From the NCBI GenBank assembly GCA_050952465.1, contig JBMNKZ010000011.1, positions 1 through 64,000 of the forward strand: a DNA stretch of 64,000 bases, given 5' to 3'. The position numbers and the translations under genes were made by a program. The notes beneath the pieces were generated by a model. It was not told where the DNA came from. It worked only from the letters and a program-made list of their open reading frames with translations, and did no database searches. Position 1 is the stretch's first letter. Each line of letters starts with the position of its first letter. The stretch comes from DUPU01 sp050952465. Its GTDB lineage: Bacteria > Bacillota > Dehalobacteriia > Dehalobacteriales > Dehalobacteriaceae. Shown in pieces: positions 49,301 to 61,300 of the stretch.

Positions 49301-52300
49301 CTCCCATGGAGGATCCAGAATTAGGGTTTGCAATTTTCACTACCGGAAATGATTTTATTCCCATCCAGGCAGATCTTCATCTGGGCAGCAATCCGGAAAA
49401 GAAACTAGGACCGGAGGATGGAGTCAGTGTAACCTATACCTTAGATCCGGCAAACGAAAATGCCGAAGTGTTGACCGGACAATTGGGGTTTGATTCATTT
49501 AAAGGTGAATTCAAGGGGCAGGTCCCGATTTTACGTTTGGAAACCGGCATGTATACGTTGATCCTGGAAGGTACTGACGGAATTGAGTCCGTGATTCAGG
49601 AGGTGGATCTTCTGATTATCGGGGAAATGACCGGTTTTATCGAGACAGAAAAAGAGGAATACCAGCGGGGAGAACCTGTTACCTTGTCAGGTGAACTGCG
49701 TTATAAGGACGGTACTCCGGCGGCGAATATCGGAGCAATTATTGAAATTGATAAAAGAGAGTTTCCTGTACAGACGGATGTTGACGGGAGATTTGAGTAT
49801 ACGAAAGAATTTGGTCCGGGTGCTTATTCGGCCACCATTAAAGTGGGATTATTGTCATACGGTGGTACCGAGTTTACCGTTTGGGGCTTGTATACAAAAC
49901 CTGCCGATCTGACCGTGGTCGCCTCGAAAAACTCCCAGTTTTCTCAGGTGATAGAAGTATATAATCCCACCACCGGCAGGGCGGTAACCGGTTTAACAGC
50001 GCAGTTGATTGACCTTACCCCGGGAAGCAACGTACGGGTTACCTTGGATACCACGACCCTGGGCACCATGATTGCCCCGGAAAAGTCGACGGCCGTGGTC
50101 TTAAATGTGAATGCTCCTCTTGAAGTAAGTGATACGGCAGAGTATCAAATCAATTTCTCTACGGCAGAAGGAGCTGTGGCCACGACTAAGGTTAAACTGT
50201 TGTTACGGCCGGCTGTCCCCTTCCCGGTATTGGATACTAAGGCTCTACCATTGGCTATAAACCCGGGGAAAAACCTTGTGCGTACAGTGAAACTGACTAA
50301 TAAAGGCCTCGGACGGATGACAGGGATAAGTATAGTCCCGCCGGCGACCCTGCCTTGGGTGATCCCGCAGCCTTTGGGCGATACGGAATTAGAACCGGGC
50401 GAATGGACTACCTTTGACATTCTGGTCTCGCCCCCTGTAGGTACGCCTCTTGGCTACTATCAGGATAAGATCACCGTGACGGATGGTAAATATAAAACTT
50501 CATTGGATATTGGAGTGGAAGTTTCCAGTGCCAATCTTGGTTCCCTGTCATTTTTGATTCAGGATGAAGGGGGAACAAAAGTTGCTAATGCGGAAGTAAC
50601 TCTTGTGGGGAAAGAACCTTATACTCAAATCGTTGGCGGCAAGGAGTCGGTATACTATCAGAACTTCTTCGCTCGGACAGATAAGAACGGCATTGCAGAG
50701 TTTATTGATAAACCGATTGGGGATTACAGATATATCGTTAAGTCTCTGGCGACCCGGACTGTTTCCGGGGAAACCCAAATTATGCCTGCCACCGAAGCTT
50801 CCCTGGTCACGGTGACGGTGGAAAACGAGCCGGTGAAAATTGAATGGACGGTAACGCCAACCACTATTGCCGACCAGTATGATATTGAGCTCAAGATGGT
50901 CTTTGGGGCGAGCCTTCCGAAACCCAAACTCGGGGTGCTTCCTCCCTGGATTACGATACCGACTCAGGTGGATGAACCTATGTTTCTTGAGGCAACAGTA
51001 GTCAACCTAAGTCTGATTGCCATTACCGATGTGGTGGCGGAGGTGGAACGGGAGAAATTCACCGATACCGGGATCAGTATTGTGGGGGGCGGCTATATTG
51101 GGGAAATACCCGCCCATGGAAGTGCCAAAATCAGAATCAGAGTGGCACCTGGTCGCTATCTTATGAAAAGTGATCCGGAAAAAGGGCCTTTAAATTTTAT
51201 TAAATTCTATGGCAATTATGTAAGTTTTGATCCTGATACGGGATTGCCCATTGACCCGCCGGAAGAAATAACTGCCAAAATACCTATTTATAATCCCACG
51301 CCTCAAACGGTAAAGGTAGAAATTAAGACCGGTGAGGGAGTGCCCGTGACGATGGAGATTCCTATGGGCGGCGGTATGGAAGGCGGCGGTGGTGGCGGTC
51401 CCGGCCTGGGCGGCGGCGGTGGCGGCGGTGGAGAAGGTGCCGGCGGAGTATATGAAGTAATGACTCTGACTCTGGACCAAACCGCGACCTTGGAACGCCA
51501 GGCCTTTAATGCCACGTTGAAAATTACCAACGGCTATGGAACCAAGTCCCTGGAGAATCTAGCGGTGCGTGTGGCTATTACGGATTTGGACGGCAAAGAA
51601 GTAACGGATAAGATGTTTAATATTCCCACAGGGCTCTCGGGGCTCACTGCCCTGGACGGGTCAGATTCTTTGAGTCCGGGTAAAACCATGGTGGCAGATT
51701 GGCAGTTGATTCCCGGAGAGGGGCTGGGAGGTACTGATCCGGATGGCCAGATCTATCTGGCCAAAGCCCTGATCTCCTATTATATAGATGGGCGTTATGT
51801 GGAAACTCAGACTCAGTCTGAGGAAATTACCATTGTCCCGCAGCCTAAAATTAAGCTTAATTACTTCCTGCCCAAGAATGTCACTGCAGGAGAGCCTTTC
51901 CGTTTAGGGGTCATTGCAGAAAACACTGGGGATGGTTGGGGGAGAAACTTAACCATAGATTCCGGTCAGATCAAGATTGAAACCAACCAGGCGGGAGTAA
52001 TGGCTGATATCGCAATTATCGGCACCTCTCTTGGTTCCTACGGAGGGGGCGGGTTCCGCCTTACCTTGGGGGATATTGCCCCCCATAGCCAGGTAGGAGG
52101 TTATTGGATTATCAAATGGACCTCCTATGAGGATACCCAGGATTATTCTAAGCCCCCGACGGGAGAATTTAGAGAATTTACCGCGACTCTAAGTCACCGG
52201 GATTATAAAGGGGTGCAGTTAAATCCCTTGATTGTGGGTGTGACCACGGAAATCATTGGGCATGATAATCTTTTTGCAGATGCGGTGGACCCAGATATGG

Positions 52301-55300
52301 CTCTCACCTTAATAGACGAAGGTTATACGGGATTTCCCAGTTACCTGATTAATATGAAATACGGGATCAGACTACCCATTTACGTACCGGAGACCTTAGA
52401 GGTTACCAAGCAGCCGGAGCCTTTAGATCGGACCCTCACCTTTAAGGTGCCGGCACCGGAGGGAGATCCCATGGCACCGGATACTCCCCGTTATCAGGTA
52501 CTGCTTTTAAAGGATCCTTTGCCCGGGGCACCCATCCGGTCCGTACAAAGGGATGTTTACGGGGACGGTACCTATGATGCCTACCTCAGTCACAATAATA
52601 CCTGGAAGGCCAACGGTAACCTGTATATAGTAGATGAAGTACCGAGAGATACGGAGCGGTATTATGAAAGCTCTTATTTAGTGGACTTTAGGAGCGGGGC
52701 CCAAATCCAGGCCGTGGAATATGCCCAGTGGGCTTTCCAGGAAAATGCTACTGACTGGCTGAAAGACAGGTATCTGGTCTGGTATGATATTGGGCACTTC
52801 CCCGATGAAGGGGATGAAGTATCCGTGCGGGCCTGTGTTTATAATGCAGGCAGTGATTATGAATCAGGTGTGGTAGAATTCTTTGTGGTCAAAGAAGGAT
52901 CTGACCAGGAAATAAAGATCGGACAGCAAAGTTATCGGGTAGAGCCCCTGCATCATGTGTATGTTTACGACGAGTGGCGTTCGGAAGAAGGGGGCAACTA
53001 TAAAATTATTGCCCGGATTAAAGATAATGATTCTCCTGAGGCGTCTGGGGAAACATTAATGCGGGTAAATTACCGTCCTTATGCCGATGCCGGGGTGGAC
53101 TTCTTTACCGATGTCCTCACCCAGACCCGCTTTGACGGGACCAGGTCCTATGATAAAGACGGTTTCATCGTAAATGCCCTGTGGGATTTCGGAGATGGGG
53201 AGTCCAGTGCGGGTCTCACCCCTACTCATAAGTATCTTAACTCCGGAACTTACAAGGTCAAGGTAACGGTGACGGATAATAACTGGGCCATGAGTACGGC
53301 GGAGATGCAGATTACGGTGCGAGAAACCAGGGCGGATTTGAGAGTACGTGATATTTGGATTACCCCGGAAGATCCTGAGGAAGGGGACACCGTGACAGTG
53401 ACCGGTGCTGTTTATAACGGGGGTTATAAGACCACCGATAAACCCTTCTTGGTAAGTTTCTATGTAGACTATAAATATCAAAACTATGTCAGAATTAAAG
53501 AACCTATTGCCCCGGGAGAAACGAAAAATGTTTCCTTTACCTGGGTGAATACTCCGGGGAACCATATGTTTACTATCAAGGCCAATGATTTCGGGCACCC
53601 GGTGGATGAAGCGGATTTTGAAAATAACCAGAGAAGTATACCCCTGGATACGGAACATGCTTATTTCCCCAACCTGAAGGTGACAAATGTTAATTGGAAC
53701 GGGGCATATAGTGGCGAATGCGGGTGGAATGACCTGACCACCATCACAGCAGAAATAGAGAATGACGGGACGAGAGAAGCCGAGAGTTTCAATGCCGCTT
53801 TCTTTATCGACGGGAAAATGGTTGGTACCCAAAGAGTACCTTCATTATCAGACGATCCGGAATCCAACAAGGTTGTTGTCGGTATGGATTGGCGGGTTAC
53901 GGAGCCGGGAGTCCATACTATCAGGGTGGTGGCCGATTCTCCCATTCCTCACCTGGTGGAACTTAACCAGGAGGATAATTCCTTTGAGATCGAAACTCCG
54001 GAAATAAGTTTATATTACCCTGATTTATCTATTAAAGACATGTCCTTTAGTCCCAACGGAGGAGCCTTAAGGCCGGGGCAGCCTTTGATCGTGCTGGCTA
54101 CGGTGATAAATAACGGGGAATCTTCCACCAATGGGCCATTTAGTGTTACTTTTTACGCCGGGGGACAGTATTTGGGCATTCGGGAAGTTGGCAATTTGGG
54201 CGGAAAACAGGAGGTTAGCATCGCCTTTGTCTGGAATCGTCCCCAATCCGGGATCAATGAGGTAAAAGCTATTATTGACGAGCGAAATGACATCAAGGAA
54301 TCAAATGAAGAGAACAACACTTATGAGGACTTAACTCCGGATATGTATGTCAGGCTCCCGGAACTGGTGGTGGAAAGTGTAGAGACAGACCCACCCTCCG
54401 GTACGGCAGGGTTTGGTGATACTCTCACTACTACGATAAACCTGAAAAATAACGGGGACGCTCCCATCAGTCAAGGATTTAAGACCGCCTTGTTTGTGAA
54501 TGACAAACAGGTGGGCACCTTTACCACGCCAGCAGGTCTCCAGCAGGGGGATGCAGCTACCGGGACTATTACCTGGAAAGCGGAGATGCTGCCCACGGAT
54601 CCTTATTACCGACTCTCCGTTTTTGCCGACGTGACCGGAGCCATCAGTGTGGCGAACCGAGTTTATGCCAATTTTAATACCATCTATAAGGTGAACGGGG
54701 TTCTGGAAATTGATGCCTGGGGTGAGCGGGAGACTTATACCGTGGCAGAAAAACCGGTCTTTAACCTTTTAACCAGGTCAACTGATGAACCATGGAGGCT
54801 TTTAGGTCCGGGAAATGGCGTTTCCGCTGCTGTTTCTGCCTACGTTTATGGGGATATTGTTGACGGCGTGCCTCTTGGCACCGCACTTTGGGAAGCAAAT
54901 ATGGAGTATGATCCGGTAGAAGGGAAGTTCATCGGGGAAATAGATCCGGGGGAAGCAGGCGGAGGTTTAATTCCGGGCAGCTACTATGCTTACATTGTTG
55001 CCGAAAGAGGAGCGGAAACTGAAACTGCCCTTATTCCCTATAAGCTGGTGCAGGATTATTTAGTGACTGTTGATATTACCAAAGAGACCTATAATGTAGA
55101 TGAACCGGTGGAAATGAACGGCAGAGTGACGGATCTATCCGGCAATCCATTAGCTGGTTTACCAGTACAGTTATCAGTTATCGGGGAGGAGGAATTTGTC
55201 TGCGATTTGGTATCCGATGAGGCAGGCAGGTTCAGCTCAGAGCTGCTTCTGCCTTATGGATACGGGGGAGCATATTCCCTCACGGCTTATGCATCCTTAG

Positions 55301-58300
55301 AAGGTGCCCAAAAGGCCAGCAAGTCAAAAACCTTCTATGTGGAAGGACCTTATCTAGCTCTGCCGGAAGTGATTAAAGTAACCCAAGGGTATACGGTAGA
55401 GGAGGAAGTCGCCCTGTCTAACGTGGGTACCGTTGGATTATCCGAATTCCAATTTACTAGTGAATTGCCTCTTGGAGCGGGGATGGATGCTGAGTTTTCA
55501 GGGATAATACCTGAGTATCTGCTTCCTGCCCAACAAGAGAACTTTATCTTGAAATTCAGTGCTGCTTCGGACGCCACACCGGGTGAATATGAGGCGGAAT
55601 TTACAATTACTTCGGCTGAAGGGTATTACACCACGGTATCAGCCAAGGTTTATGTGGAAGAGGCAGTGCCCAAGTATAGAATTGATGTAAACGGAGTGGC
55701 TAATAAGAAGGATATTGCTGCGGCCTTAAGGCCGGGAGAGGTATCCACCAAGATTGTGCATATCGCTAATGTGGGCACAGCACCGATTATAGATATAGAG
55801 GTGACACCTCCTACGAAACTACCTTGGGTGACCATTAGTGCCAGCGGTACCGACCTGGTGCTGCCGATTGCAGGACGGACTATCAGGGATGAAAATGCGC
55901 TAGCCAGTATTCTGGTAACCATTACACCGGAAACCCAAGTCCCGCCGGGATATTATCATGACGAAATTAAGATAAATTCCAATGCGGGAGAAGCTCGTGT
56001 GCCGTTAAAAATTTACGTAGGAGCGGAAACGGTGGGGACCATCGTACTTCAGATGGTGGATCAGGACTATATCCCCATTCCAGATGCGGTTTTGAGCCTT
56101 TATGGGCCTCATTCCACACCGGGTGAGCAGCCGCCGGCCCCAATCGTGCATAGAAATAAGACTTATTATGACGGGATAGCTGAATTTATAAACATTCAGG
56201 CCGGGACTTATACCTTGACTGCCCGAGCGCCTTACCATAAGGACATCCAAACCACCATAGAAGTACCGGCTATGATTGACCTGGAGCCCCTGCCGGTGCA
56301 GATGGAGAAAATACCCTTTGTTTTAGGCTATGATTACCGGACCTTGAGTGAAACCCGGTCAGCTTTGGTGACGGGAGGAGATTATGAGGAAGCCGTGCTG
56401 CGGGCCACTCTTCCTCCGGTGGGAGCTTTGCCCTCCTTGCAGGCAAACTTCCCCGGATCGGAATTCTGGTATTCCCGTCAGGTGTCGGAAGCGGGGAATA
56501 ACTTTGCCGTAAGAAACCCGGCTGCCGAGGGAAGTGTTTACGATGTAGAGGCCCAGCTCAGCAAACTTGACCCGGTCCTGCCGGAAAACGCTATCAAGCT
56601 AAGATTAAAGAACCAAATCGGCGGCGGACCGGTGCTGCATCTTGATGAGTTTGGCCCGGAAGCGGCGGAAGAAGTATATTGGGATGTAGATCTGAGCAAA
56701 TTCTATGATTTGGCAGAGATTATGCCTTTAGAAACAAAATGGGATTATCAGGTTAAATTCCCGGCAGGAAGTACGCCGGAGCGCATTGCCGCCTGGGAAA
56801 AAGTCTTAAGCAATAACCATACCGTAGTCAAAGCTGCCTACAATGAAGAGACGCATGCTTATAACTATCGCATCGTACCCAAAGGAACGGTGAGTGAACC
56901 ATATCTTCCTGATAATCGGATACCTAAATTCTACGGAGATAATTATATCTTTGACTTTGTGATCTTATTTACCGGGAACCGGTTCAATTTGGCCGGGGAG
57001 TGGGAGAATATTTCCCTGGAGGTGCCGGTGCGTCTACATTACCAGCCCCTTGATATAACTACCCCGGTTCCGGCGGACGATGCCCAGGATACAAAAGTAC
57101 TGGCGGCCTTTACCAAACAATCAAAGACACCGCCGGTGAAGAAAAAGAGGACTTACCCCTGGTATCCTCCCACCAAACAGCAGCTGAGGCTATGGGCGAA
57201 CCTCTTCCAAGGTGAAGGAAGCGAGAGGTACTTCAGTAAAAACTTCCTGGCGGCAGTCAATTCTAAGGTACCCGAGAAACCGGAGAATGTGGGGCCGGCC
57301 TTGGGGGATCTAACTTTTTCTCAGGAGGTAGCCACGGAACAGGAAGTGTTTACTGCGAAATTCAACCTGTTTAATCCGTCCAAATATGAATTAATTGAAG
57401 ATATTAACCTAGAGCTAATTGTCACGGACGGTGCCCTGGATGAGAGCGGGAAGCTGCCGGAAGGAGCCAGTGTTTATAACAGCAGGTTTAATATAAAGCC
57501 ATTAGTGGTGGTAAATGGGGAAACAATAGATCAAAATCAGAATTTCCGTAGTGATGGGCGCATTTCTCTAAACAGCTTATATAGTATGGAAATGAATAGC
57601 AGCAGCAGTCCTAATCCTAATGGCCCGAGTGAGCCGGATGAGGAAGAGGGCGGCTATGAGGACTCGGTAGGAAATGCCGTTTACGGCTGGGACCTCCTGC
57701 CGGAAAGCGAGCTCTCTGTATTATGGCAGCTTAATGCCGATCCAGGACTGGCTGAAACCAGGATGTTCAATGACGAACTGGATCGGAAGTTATTTGAATT
57801 AGCAGAGCATCTATCCATTGCCTCCACGTACAACGCCTATATTCACTATAGTTTCGTCCATGACGGGCAGCTTTATGAGGGCTATACCAAGGCAGAGCCG
57901 GTGCGTGTTGAGCCCCAGCCCAAGCTTTTTGTCAGCTATGCTCTGGAGCCCCTGGGCGGTGATATTTATGACCTGGTAGTGAAAGCCACTAACGCCGGCA
58001 TGGGTACAGCCTATAATTTCACCTTGGGCATGCCGTCTATTCCCGGGATGGGAGAGGGACAGGTGATCCAGGTACTCTCGTCCTATTCTGACCATGCCGG
58101 GGAGATAAAAGGTCAGGGATCCCTTAACCTGGGAGATATCCTGCCCGAAGCAACGGCCGCCGGTAAATTTACCATTATGGGGGCCGGTCTGGAGGATATA
58201 GCAAAATTACCTAGTATTCCGGTGGAAGTTACCAGGAGCATTGAGAATCCCAATGTGATTGCCGTTCCCTTGACCATGCAGCGGGCTTATTATAGTGATT

Positions 58301-61300
58301 TTCAACCGTTAAAAGATGAAATAGAGCGGATGGAAGAAAATCTCCATAAAATACTGGAAAGAAGCGGCAGTGACTTGGGCGGCGTGGTGACTGATGCCTT
58401 TGATTTTGCCCGGCAGCAGCAGGTGGTGACTGCCTGGAGCAGCATGATCAACCAAACCAAGGCCGTGATTAATCTGCTTAGTTTTGCCAATTCCTTTAAG
58501 CCTAAAGACCCTGAGCCCGTACTTCCTTCCGGCGGGGATGATGATAATGAAAGTGTAGGATGGGAATTCCTTGTTGATATTGGTGTATTGAAGGAGAAAA
58601 ATGAAACAAACTCCCAGTCTGCTGAATTCTTCGATAAGTTTATAGATACCGTGAAAGACAATGTGGGATCATGGTTAAAGGGATCTCCGGAAGAGCCTTT
58701 TAAAGGCATAATGGTGCTTAATGCACTTTCGAACAAGACCAAGGAAGAAAAGGCGCTGATTGCCTATCACCTGACTCAAAGAAAAGAATACAAAGATGAA
58801 ATCGAGGGATTGGAAGACGAGATTACCAAAGCCAAAAAAGAACTGGCGGGAGCGGGTAAATACGCGGCAATTGCTAGGTCCCATGCTCAGGAAGAGGCAA
58901 AATTGACGGAACTTTTGACCTACGCTCATGGCATAGATTTTAATCATGCTGGAGCAGAATTTATTACTAATAAGGAAGAAGCGGCCTATTATCTGGAACA
59001 GGCAGGGAGCGCTTTTACCGCTGCTCTTTCCCATACCGGAGAGCAGAAAACAGCTTGGTTCAATAAGGGGCAGGATTGGTTTAAAATCTCCAAAGAGAAG
59101 CATATTCAGGGGGAAAAATATCTGACCGATATGATCTCCAAGGCTAATGCAGATGCCAGGCCAATTTTGGAAAAACTCAAGCAAGTTTATTTGGAACGGG
59201 CCATCTGGTCCGGCCAGCCGCTGGTCTTGGCCCGGGCTCAGTTGGAACGAGAAATCCGCAAAGATGAGCTTGCCGGCAAGGTTGAAAAAATTGAAAATAT
59301 TCTGAAGAAACAAAATATCGCCCCGGATATTATTGATTTGAGTATGCCTGACCTGGGTAATATCACGAAGATCTATGACGGCTTAACGGATCTGAAACAG
59401 CTGACCGCGGTATTTGATCTATTGCCGGAGTGGGCGGAAGCTCTGTCCCGACTTGCCGTTAAAGCCCGGGAGGATGCTTATGCAGCGGATAAGATGGGCC
59501 AGCACCTGCAGGAATATGTGCATGAGATTTATGCTTTAACCGGGGGTTTAGAAATACCGTCAGACGAAATGAATGAATTTATCAGTGAAGTAGAGGGCAT
59601 TGAAGGAGATATGACGAGGCTGAAAAAGCTTTTGAGTGAGGCCATCAATTACATGCCCTTCTATGCCGACGTAAGCAGGAATTCTCTCACCGGTGACGGC
59701 AGTGACTTTTTGCCTGAATCCACAGAACGCTTTGTGCTGGAACTCCGGGAGGAATTAGAAAACGCGGCGCGACTTAATATTTACGACATGCAGGAGGAAG
59801 TGACTGAGCTGCTGGAAGAGGCATACGCGATCATACAACAGTACGATCACCCTGCGGATACTCCGTCCTACTATCCAGCAGAAGTATTGTTAAACTACTT
59901 TAAGAGCATCAATACAAAATTGGAAAACGGGTGGAAGCTTGGGAATTATCCCAACCTCTGGCTATATAACGGACATGAAGAAAATATTGTGCCTGTAAAC
60001 CTCAACTTAGGTGAGACTTATCGAGCCCAGAACGAGTTTTATACAATTCTTGCCGGTGCCAGCAATTTAGTGGCAGAGCGTTATATGATTGAAACGCAAA
60101 AAATTATCGGTATGTTTATGAATATGATGATGGGCATGACAGCCGGCATGAGCGGAGGGGTAGCAGGTATGGCCGTCGGTATGGCCGCGTCTACCATGAG
60201 CGGATACTATGACGATGCTATTGGGGCCTGGGAAGGTTCCCTGGCTTCAAGGCAGGGTCAAATCAATCAACTGGTTGGTGAGGCACTAGCAAAAAATTAC
60301 ATGGTGATTGGCAATACTCTCAGCCGGGAAGTAGGTGTGGCCTATTCAGTCTTAGGATTGCTGGATGCTATTGATGAGTGGCGGAAGATCGATCCTCCAT
60401 TGCCTTTGACGGTATTAAGCTTCCAGGTGCCTGACGTACTTGTCAAGACAGGTGAAAGAGCGTTAGGCCGGGCCGTGCTGTCCGTGAGAAATGATCACAC
60501 CGGTACCCTGGATGTGGTTCCTTACCTGTCCATATTTGATGCCAAAGGTCAGTTCAGTGCTAATGACGGACAGCCGGTTTCAATTCTTCCGGGCCAGACC
60601 GCAATCATCGAAATTCCTTTCCAGATTGCCCGGTCCACCTTGGTTGATGCGGCAGGATATTTCGGTACGGTAATGTTTGATGTTTCTGAGCCGGGTACCA
60701 TGTCCATCGGAGGGACACAGGGGCCTTACCTGGATCACTTCTTTGCAGGTTCTGAAGGGGAAATCGAGGCTGCCCGCTCTGCTTACCGCATGTCTCAGCC
60801 TTTGGGCCGAGAGATGACGACGGGTGAGCAGGATGAGAGAGTATTTAATGTATCCGGGGAAACTGAGGAATTGCGCCTGTTCCTTGCGGCCCAGCCGGGT
60901 GCGCCGTTGAATTGGAGTATCAGTGATCCGGAAGGAAGAAGCACTACGGTTACATTAAACAGCGAAGCAGGGGCAGAAATAAACGATATCGAAAATGCCA
61001 GGATCAGTAAACTATATAATATGGGAGACTTCATCACAATCACAGACCCGGTGGCAGGGGAGTACAGGGTAAGTGTTTCTGTCTACGGAGAAATGGTAGA
61101 AACCTACTATACCCTAGGTATTTTAGAGATACCTGCATTAGGAACTGTTCCCGATATTACCGTGTCCGATGTGGTATACAGTAATCAAAGAGAGACCAAT
61201 TTCCAGGTACGGATTTTTGAAACGGGCAATCAGCATGATATAGATCATCTGTCCTTCTTCATCAGCGATCTGGTGGATGAAAAGGGGAATACCATCCTGG

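Noticed and set aside
51190..51530. Minus-strand Pro/Ala-rich frames near 51.2-51.5 kb
   Set aside because: They arise from the antisense of the glycine codon run and have no independent support.
58675..59313. Minus-strand 212-residue Phe/Leu-rich frame resembling a membrane protein
   Set aside because: It is the complement of Lys/Glu-rich helical codons in the giant gene, which read as Phe/Leu on the other strand.
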